Origin: Gammaproteobacteria bacterium
GTDB taxonomy: Bacteria; Pseudomonadota; Gammaproteobacteria; SZUA-229
DNA length: 11,141 nt
Assembly: GCA_030637945.1 (NCBI GenBank)
Contig: DAOWFN010000018.1
Location: forward strand, 1 to 11,141
Direction of reading: 5' to 3'
The notes beneath the pieces were generated by a model. It was not told the origin of the DNA and did no database searches. It saw only the letters and a list, made by a program, of their open reading frames with translations. Below are positions 6,040 to 11,141 of the stretch, in pieces. Position 1 is the stretch's first letter. The number at the start of each line of letters is the position of its first letter. A program made the position numbers and the translations under genes.

Positions 6040-6954
6040 TTAATGTGCAGGCACGAGTTGTTCTTTTGCTACCCGACGCACCATACCAGGGCCAATACCA
6101 AATTGTTTCTTGAAGGCTTTACGAAATGCCGCCTCGCTCTGATAACCACTGTCCTCAGCTATCTGCATCACTGATTTGCTGTCCGATGTCATCGCATCAT
6201 AGGCGTGTTGCATACGCCAACCAGTGACATATTCCATTGGCGACATGTCCACCATCTGTTTAAATTTATCGGCAAAAGCGGAGCGTGACATTCCCGCTTC
6301 TTCAGATAATGTTTGTACTGTCCAGGTATTTTCAGGTTGTTTATGAAAGCTGGTCAGTGCCTTACTTAGCCGTGAATCTTGCAGAGCAGCAATATAACCC
6401 TGATTATTATTCTGCATTTGTATGTATTTTCGAATGGCCTCAATAAACAAAATATCTGATAAGCGATCTATGATTGCACTTGAACCTTCACCGTCAGACT
6501 CTACTTCAGCAATCATTAAATTGATGACGCTTGCCAGGTTTGATCCAGCAGAGTCTACGGTCGGAATCACCATGATAGTCGGCATCGCTTCCAATATCGG
6601 GTTCCAGTAATACTGCAGGAATTCACATTGACCACAGATCAATGACGTTGATTCACCAGGTGTTTCTTTTGTCGTTGGGTTATTGCGCGGCAGATCATCC
6701 GGCGGCAGCTCTTCGCTATTGGTCACATAATGCGGCGTGTTACGTAAGCAGATGACCAGGTCACCGGCGTGCAATTCGGTGGGCGTCGATGTGTCTTGTG
6801 TGTGTAACCAGCAATCACCGTGAGCAATAACATGGAAGCTGACCTGTAAGTTTAGCGGCTCAATGTCTATCACCCACTGTTCGCAAAACTTCGCATGCAA
6901 AAAGACTTTAGAACTCAGGCGTAGCGTTTTGAGTACATCATTCAGGATATCCAT
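6040..6954 (-). CDS. AraC-family transcriptional regulator with N-terminal cupin sensor
   Basis: A DNA-binding regulator of 304 residues from the chosen start. The N-terminal part (about 1-170) has the cupin_6-type AraC sensor pattern: FHVIAHGDCWL near 40-50, AGDLVICL near 63-70, and LICGQCEF near 105-112. The C-terminal domain carries two helix-turn-helix units, WTVQTLSEEAGMSRSAFADK (211-230) and IAEDSGYQSEAAFRKAFKK (265-283), the second being the conserved AraC signature. I chose the ATG at 6954 because MDILNDVLKTLRLSSKVF matches the usual start of this subfamily. In-frame ATGs at 7014 and 6993 would add unmatched residues, and none of the three has a clear ribosome binding site. The gene is divergent from the hydrolase-rhodanese unit, which it most likely regulates. 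Its ligand is unknown. Confidence 0.9.
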   Translation of the reverse strand: MDILNDVLKTLRLSSKVFLHAKFCEQWVIDIEPLNLQVSFHVIAHGDCWLHTQDTSTPTELHAGDLVICLRNTPHYVTNSEELPPDDLPRNNPTTKETPGESTSLICGQCEFLQYYWNPILEAMPTIMVIPTVDSAGSNLASVINLMIAEVESDGEGSSAIIDRLSDILFIEAIRKYIQMQNNNQGYIAALQDSRLSKALTSFHKQPENTWTVQTLSEEAGMSRSAFADKFKQMVDMSPMEYVTGWRMQHAYDAMTSDSKSVMQIAEDSGYQSEAAFRKAFKKQFGIGPGMVRRVAKEQLVPAH

Positions 6955-7047
6955 GAGAATCAATCTAAGGGCAATGTCTGGACGATTAGACATAAATTTT
7001 GGGTAACCGGACATATTTTGTGCATATGACTCCCCCTATGATTGTAG

Positions 7048-7079
7048 TTACTCACCAGATCAGACGATTTGCTGAGTAA
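7048..7079. promoter_or_regulatory. Candidate operator between the AraC gene and the hydrolase operon
   Basis: TTACTCA (7048-7054) and TGAGTAA (7073-7079) form a perfect 7-bp inverted repeat with 18 bp between. It lies 39-70 bp before the hydrolase start codon. TGCATA also repeats directly at 7021-7026 and 7080-7085. The position suits an AraC-type or other dimeric regulator. The link to the adjacent regulator is inferred. Confidence 0.4.
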
Positions 7080-7105
7080 TGCATACCTTAAACCAAAAAT
7101 GTTAT

Positions 7106-7110
7106 AGGAG
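7106..7110 (+). promoter_or_regulatory. Ribosome binding site that sets the hydrolase start
   Basis: AGGAG is followed by 7 nt and the ATG at 7118. This supports 7118 over the in-frame ATG at 7079. It also yields a clean signal peptide at the N-terminus. Confidence 0.85.
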
Positions 7111-7117
7111 CAAAAAA

Positions 7118-7882
7118 ATGAACACTATAAAGATAAATATGAAAGCAAAACAGTCGCTTATATTAATTCTAATGATAAGTATTGTCGCTAATACCTACGC
7201 CGGCCTGCCTAACCCCGGCATGGCATTTGATTCCAAGCGTACCGCTGTGGTGATAACCGACCCGCAAAATGACTTTCTCAGTGAAAAAGGCGTGACCTGG
7301 GGCGTCGTCGGCAAGAGTGTTGTAAAAAACAACACCGTGGCAAACATTGAAAGTTTGTTCAAGGCGGCGAAGAAAAACAACGTGCCGGTATTTGTGTCAC
7401 CGCATTACTACTACTCAACCGACTATGGCTGGCATTTTGAGGGCGCACTAGAGAAGCTGATGCACAACATCAAAATGTTCGACCGTAAAGACGCCTTAAG
7501 CCTGGACGGTTTCAATAACTCAGGTGCTGACTGGTTAGCGCAATACCACCCTTATATCAAGGATGACAAAACCGTCATTACCAGCCCGCACAAAGTATAC
7601 GGTCCGGAAACCAATGACCTTGTATTGCAATTGCGTAAACGCGGTATCGACAAGGTAATCCTGGCGGGCATGTCTGCCAACCTGTGTGTCGAATCACATC
7701 TGCGTGAATTACTGGAACAGGGTTTTGAAGTGACGGTTGTTAAAGATGCCACCGCAGGTGCCCAGGTTCCCGAAGGTGATGGTTATGAGGCCGCACTGGT
7801 TAACTTCAGATACCTGGCGAATGCCGTCGTTACAACCAAAGATGCGGTTAAAGCGATCAACGATAAGAGCGCATTTAAGTAA
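7118..7882 (+). CDS. Exported isochorismatase-family cysteine hydrolase
   Basis: A 254-residue protein with the isochorismatase-like hydrolase fold. The likely catalytic triad is Asp48 (VVITDPQNDF), Lys159 (SPHKVYG) and Cys190 (MSANLCVESHLRELLEQGF). The N-terminus is a typical Sec signal peptide: basic residues to about 11, a hydrophobic core (SLILILMISIVA) and probable cleavage after NTYA at residue 28. This predicts a periplasmic enzyme, whereas most of the family is cytosolic. Relatives cleave C-N or C-O bonds in amides, ureides and isochorismate, and the substrate here is not readable from sequence. It is the first gene of a probable operon with the rhodanese gene 38 bp downstream, and is divergent from the AraC gene. 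Confidence 0.9.
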   Translation: MNTIKINMKAKQSLILILMISIVANTYAGLPNPGMAFDSKRTAVVITDPQNDFLSEKGVTWGVVGKSVVKNNTVANIESLFKAAKKNNVPVFVSPHYYYSTDYGWHFEGALEKLMHNIKMFDRKDALSLDGFNNSGADWLAQYHPYIKDDKTVITSPHKVYGPETNDLVLQLRKRGIDKVILAGMSANLCVESHLRELLEQGFEVTVVKDATAGAQVPEGDGYEAALVNFRYLANAVVTTKDAVKAINDKSAFK

Positions 7883-7920
7883 CCCTGTAAAACATTAACC
7901 ACTAAACAGAGGATAAAATC

Positions 7921-8781
7921 ATGTCAGATAAAATACTCTACACACCAAAAGAAGCACAAAAACTGGCTAACGAAGGTAAAGCAATCATGATCGATGTACG
8001 CGATACTGAACAATACGCCGAAGACCACATACCTGGTGCCGTTAACATTCCAGATATGTTCTATGAACTGTCTATGACGACAAAAGAAGGCTTGAACGAG
8101 ATGACCAGCAAGTTCAAGAGACTGTTTTCAGAAGCAGGCATAACAAAGGACAAACTTGCCATCATCTATGAAGATAACTTGAGTACGCGTTATGGCGGCT
8201 CATGCCGTGGTTACTTTCAGCTAACTTACCTGGGCCATGAAAACGTCGGCATTCTTGATGGCGGGCTTATCGACTGGAAGCGAGATGGTCTGCCGACTAA
8301 CGATGAAGTCATCACACCGGTACCCACGATATTCGCACTCAACATCGACGACGCTATCATGGTCACCAAGGATGCGATGGCAGAGGCGCTCGGTAATCCA
8401 GATATCAAGTTACTGGACAACCGCGACAAGGTTGAATGGATCGGCGAAAGCTCATCACCCTACGGTGTGGATTTTGCACCGCGCAAAGGCCGTATCCCCG
8501 GCGCACAATGGATAGAGTGGTATAACTTCATGGAAAACGATGCTAGCGGTTATATCTCACATTTCAAATCACCGGAGGCTATCCGTGAGGTATGTGCAGA
8601 ACTTGATCTGCATCCTGATGATGACATCATCATCTATTGCTTCAAAGGTGCCCGTGCGGCAAATACCTACGTCGCTTTAAAGATGGCCGGATTTAAGAAA
8701 ATCCGTAACTACTATGGATCATGGAATGAATGGTCACGTGATATGTCCTTGCCTATCGATGACAAGGTGCTTGCTGCCTGA
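7921..8781 (+). CDS. Tandem-rhodanese sulfurtransferase
   Basis: A 286-residue protein with two rhodanese domains, about 7-125 and 147-280, the layout of thiosulfate and 3-mercaptopyruvate sulfurtransferases. Domain 2 carries the active-site loop with Cys240 (IIIYCFKGARAAN). In domain 1 the matching position is Glu84 (IIYEDNLSTR), so that domain is structural, as is usual in this class. Other signatures are IDVRDTEQYAEDHIPGAVNIP (near 24-44), GRIPGAQWIEW (near 190-200) and YGSWNEWSRD near the end. The CFKGAR loop differs from the CGSGVTA loop of classic 3-mercaptopyruvate sulfurtransferases and is closer to the thiosulfate type. No signal peptide is visible, so it is predicted cytosolic, unlike its operon partner. 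AGAGGA lies 7 nt before the ATG. Confidence 0.93.
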   Translation: MSDKILYTPKEAQKLANEGKAIMIDVRDTEQYAEDHIPGAVNIPDMFYELSMTTKEGLNEMTSKFKRLFSEAGITKDKLAIIYEDNLSTRYGGSCRGYFQLTYLGHENVGILDGGLIDWKRDGLPTNDEVITPVPTIFALNIDDAIMVTKDAMAEALGNPDIKLLDNRDKVEWIGESSSPYGVDFAPRKGRIPGAQWIEWYNFMENDASGYISHFKSPEAIREVCAELDLHPDDDIIIYCFKGARAANTYVALKMAGFKKIRNYYGSWNEWSRDMSLPIDDKVLAA

Positions 8782-8807
8782 TCAGGCGTTAACAGAAGTC
8801 ATAAAAA

Positions 8808-8839
8808 GATCGAAGGTGTCGGTTCCGACACCTTCGATC
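8808..8839. terminator. Bidirectional terminator between rhodanese and nnrS
   Basis: A perfect 15-bp inverted repeat (8808-8822 and 8825-8839) lies between two convergent stop codons. On the minus strand it is followed by TTTTTAT, a good U-tract for nnrS. On the plus strand the tail is weaker (ATATTTGTTTA). Confidence 0.85.
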
Positions 8840-8859
8840 ATATTTGTTTACCCGTTCCA

Positions 8860-10071
8860 CTACCCATCCCTGCCATCGATACGGGCACTCAGCAACATCG
8901 GTGCATAAACGAAAACAAAAATAGCAAACGCGAGCATCCATAAAACCTGCGATATAGCAATCCAGTAGATGTATAAATCCATATTAAAGAGAGGAAAAAC
9001 AACGCGCACGATAACGCCCATTAGCAGGATCATGAAACTCCAGAAAACGATAGCGGGCGGTTCAAATACATTACGACCGGTATGACCCAGAGAGACACGT
9101 GACATCATACCGATAGTAAGCAGGCCAATGCCACCAGCGGTAAATGCATGTATTGATAGAAATGGTGAGATACCAGAAGTTATCGACAATGCTTTTAATG
9201 CGAAACCCAGAATAAAAGATGCGTAAGCAGCAACCAGAACCCACACCAGTGATTTACTCCAGATTTTTTTGGTGTACCAGCCGGTTAATCGCAACGTATG
9301 TAATAAAGTCAAAAGTACAGCAAAGATAGCAGTCAAGTTATCGTATTCAGTAAATACATCACTGATCCATAAACACACTAACAAGACCAGGCTGGAGTGA
9401 TCTACCCATGCACGATTTTTTAGTTCAACATCGCCATCGACACCATTCTGAATAAACATCGGCATCACGCGACGCATCATGACAAAGATTAAAGCGATGA
9501 TCATGTACAGCGCAGAATACAGTCCCCATTGCACACCCTCGGCAACAACACCCATAATGCCTAAATAGAAAACGACATTACACAGCATCAACAAAAATAA
9601 TTTTGAAACGATACCTATCTGTTTATACTGCTTTACTTTAAGTACTGGCCGCAAACAAACTACCGCCAACAAGAACAAAAACGCCACATCAACGACGGCA
9701 ATAATCTCTACAGGTATCATGAAACCGGTTAGTGGCAATAACCGGGCAACCAGCCAGAGTATGAATAAAAAGGCCAAGGCCTTGCCACGCAGCACTTCTT
9801 CTCCTGTCCAGTTTTTTATTGCTGTCAGTAAAAATCCTGCAACCACGGCCACGACATAACCAAACATCATCTCATGAGCATGCCATAAGCTTGGTGATAT
9901 CCCCGAGAATGAAAATTCGACAGAGAACACAAAACTGGCCATCCAGATCATCATTGCCAGGATGGAAAAAACACCAGCTGCTAAAAAGAAAGGCCTGAAA
10001 CCTAAACGTAAAACAGGCGGGCCAAAATCTGTCGGTTTTGATTCAACAATTTCACCATCGATGTTTAACAT
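8860..10071 (-). CDS. nnrS: NnrS family membrane protein (nitric oxide response)
   Basis: A 403-residue inner-membrane protein with about 12 predicted helices, normal for NnrS (PF05940). These are heme- and copper-containing proteins tied to tolerance of NO and to denitrification; the exact chemistry is not settled. Family motifs are in order: LRLGFRPFFLAAG (21-33), WHAHEMMFGY (63-72) with His64 and His66, NWTG (87-90), the MMRRVMPMF region (198-206), and HAFTAGGIGLLTIGMMSRVS (308-327) followed by LGHTGR with His330. The conserved histidines are candidate heme or copper ligands. The gene appears monocistronic. A weak AAGAGA precedes the ATG at about 10 nt. A REP pair sits 48 bp upstream and separates the gene from the FNR-like site at 10285. 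It fits with the NO-reductase-like oxidase at 417-1793. Confidence 0.95.
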   Translation of the reverse strand: MLNIDGEIVESKPTDFGPPVLRLGFRPFFLAAGVFSILAMMIWMASFVFSVEFSFSGISPSLWHAHEMMFGYVVAVVAGFLLTAIKNWTGEEVLRGKALAFLFILWLVARLLPLTGFMIPVEIIAVVDVAFLFLLAVVCLRPVLKVKQYKQIGIVSKLFLLMLCNVVFYLGIMGVVAEGVQWGLYSALYMIIALIFVMMRRVMPMFIQNGVDGDVELKNRAWVDHSSLVLLVCLWISDVFTEYDNLTAIFAVLLTLLHTLRLTGWYTKKIWSKSLVWVLVAAYASFILGFALKALSITSGISPFLSIHAFTAGGIGLLTIGMMSRVSLGHTGRNVFEPPAIVFWSFMILLMGVIVRVVFPLFNMDLYIYWIAISQVLWMLAFAIFVFVYAPMLLSARIDGRDG

Positions 10072-10118
10072 GCAATTTTATCTCTTTTAATTAACTTATT
10101 TATTCGTCTGCGGGCCAT

Positions 10119-10187
10119 ATCGCGGAACAAGATTCCGCTCCCACAAAAAACACCTATCCCCGTAGGAGCGGAATCTTGTTCCGCGAT
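10119..10187. repeat. REP pair (REPIN-like inverted repeat), copy 2
   Basis: Arms at 10119-10144 and 10162-10187 are the same 26-bp sequence as in copy 1 (3888-3954), with one mismatch between them (C10142). The 17-bp spacer is unrelated to the copy 1 spacer. It lies 48 bp upstream of the nnrS start. The flanks share no obvious target duplication. Confidence 0.9.
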
Positions 10188-10284
10188 TGACACAGCACAG
10201 ACCTTTAATACGGCAGATGATACACACCAAATATCAAAGAAAACCCTAACTTGAGACAGGTTATCGCCATTATTTCATATCTCT

Positions 10285-10298
10285 TTGACTTACATCAT
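10285..10298. promoter_or_regulatory. FNR/DNR-like site between nnrS and pdxS
   Basis: TTGAC-TTAC-ATCAT matches 8 of 10 bases of the FNR/DNR consensus TTGAT-N4-ATCAA. With TATGAT (10341-10346) as a -10 box, it would sit near -61.5 for pdxS. For nnrS, GATAAC at 10265-10260 could be a -10 with the site near -39. Which gene it serves, if any, is open. The remainder of the 312-bp gap holds only the REP pair. Confidence 0.35.
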
Positions 10299-10383
10299 GG
10301 ATAGATAACAACAGACTCACGAATATGTCCATCTCACGTTTATGATTCCGTAATTAACTCAAACAAATTAAATAAGAGCCGCA

Positions 10384-11141
10384 ATGAAAAATATTATCGA
10401 TAAAAACATGAATTCTACCAACGACGACTTTAACGTCAAAGTCGGCCTCGCTGAAATGCTCAAAGGCGGCGCCATCATGGACGTTACCAATGCTGAACAG
10501 GCAAAGATCGCTGAGGATGCTGGCGCCTGCGCTGTGATGGCACTGGAGCGCATCCCTTCCGATATCCGTCGCGACGGTGGCGTTGCGCGCATGTCTGACC
10601 CGGATATGATTCAAAAGATCAAAGAGACCGTTTCCATACCAGTGATGGCCAAATGCCGTATTGGTCATTTTGCTGAAGCACAGATAATACAGGCGCTGGA
10701 GGTTGATTTTATCGATGAATCCGAAGTACTGACGCCGGCCGATGAAGCCAATCACATCTATAAAAGCGATTTTAAAGTACCTTTTGTCTGCGGTGCCACC
10801 AATCTTGGTGAAGCCCTGCGACGTATCGGCGAAGGCGCTGCCATGATACGCACCAAGGGCGAAGCCGGCAGCGGCAACATCGTTGAAGCGGTACGTCATA
10901 TGCGTGCACTGCAAGATGAGATGCGACGTCTTACGACGATGGGTAAAGAACAACTGATGAGTATCGCTAAAGATATGGGCGCTCCTTACGATCTAGTCTG
11001 TCATGTCGCCGAACATGGCGAACTGCCAGTACCTAATTTTTCAGCAGGTGGCATCGCCACACCTGCTGATGCTGCACTAGTCCGTCAGCTAGGCGCGCAG
11101 GCAGTATTTGTTGGTTCCGGTATTTTTAAATCGGATGACCC
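10384..11141 (+). CDS. pdxS: Pyridoxal 5'-phosphate synthase lyase subunit PdxS, 3' end beyond the window
   Basis: The first 252 codons of a protein usually of about 290-300 residues. PdxS builds pyridoxal phosphate directly from ribose 5-phosphate, glyceraldehyde 3-phosphate and ammonia supplied by the glutaminase PdxT. The (beta/alpha)8 barrel signatures are all present: VKVGLAEMLKGGAIMDVT (Asp33), AVMALERIPSDIRRDGG, PVMAKCRIGH (Lys90), FVCGATNLGEALRRI, IRTKGEAGSGN (Lys158) and FVGSGIFKSDDP. Asp33, Lys90 and Lys158 match Bacillus Asp24, Lys81 and Lys149 with a constant offset of nine. AAGAG lies 5 nt before the ATG; Met9 (10408) is an alternative start. pdxT would be expected just downstream, outside the window. 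It shares a divergent control region with nnrS. Confidence 0.96.
   Translation, partial: MKNIIDKNMNSTNDDFNVKVGLAEMLKGGAIMDVTNAEQAKIAEDAGACAVMALERIPSDIRRDGGVARMSDPDMIQKIKETVSIPVMAKCRIGHFAEAQIIQALEVDFIDESEVLTPADEANHIYKSDFKVPFVCGATNLGEALRRIGEGAAMIRTKGEAGSGNIVEAVRHMRALQDEMRRLTTMGKEQLMSIAKDMGAPYDLVCHVAEHGELPVPNFSAGGIATPADAALVRQLGAQAVFVGSGIFKSDD

Noticed and set aside
7079..7117. An upstream start for the cysteine hydrolase
   Set aside because: The ATG at 7079 overlaps the inverted repeat and has no ribosome binding site, while 7118 has AGGAG at 7 nt and a proper signal peptide.
10354..10953. A 199-codon minus-strand open frame
   Set aside because: It lies antisense over pdxS, whose plus-strand product carries every family motif. 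The minus-strand product resembles no protein and has no start signal.

Overview
The window looks like chromosomal DNA of a gammaproteobacterium, probably a respiring, possibly sulfur-oxidising or denitrifying lineage. This rests on protein character (NnrS, a nitric-oxide-reductase-like heme-copper oxidase, PPK2, a DUF4080-type radical SAM protein, a cupin AraC regulator) and on REP-type intergenic repeats with the GTAGGAGC-hairpin-GAT layout known from gammaproteobacteria. I cannot name a genus. No rRNA, tRNA, CRISPR array, transposase or phage gene is visible.

Layout. 1-170 (-): 5' end of an unrecognised membrane protein. 417-2260 (+): a heme-copper oxidase subunit I-like protein whose metal-ligand pattern points to a NO reductase rather than an oxidase, then a small four-helix membrane protein. 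2347-3864 (-): B12-binding radical SAM protein. 3888-4045: two families of REP-like repeats. 4056-4910 (-): PPK2 polyphosphate kinase. 4926-5229: repeat-rich divergent region with two matching hairpins. 5230-5868 (+): zinc-lid adenylate kinase, followed by a strong bidirectional terminator. 6040-6954 (-): AraC-family regulator, divergent from a two-gene unit (7118-8781, +) encoding an exported isochorismatase-fold cysteine hydrolase and a tandem-rhodanese sulfurtransferase. 8808-8839: shared terminator. 8860-10071 (-): NnrS. 10072-10383: second REP pair and an FNR-like dyad. 10384-end (+): pdxS, cut by the window edge.

How the genes may fit together. The NOR-like oxidase and NnrS are both NO-related membrane heme proteins. 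They lie about 7 kb apart, and the divergent regions near each carry an FNR/DNR-like dyad, so they may share low-oxygen or NO control. PPK2 and Adk, transcribed divergently, both move phosphate among adenine nucleotides. The AraC, hydrolase and rhodanese genes form a self-contained regulated module of unknown substrate. The best candidate for something under-described is the NOR-like oxidase with an Asp-His pair where oxidases have His-His. The AraC module comes second.
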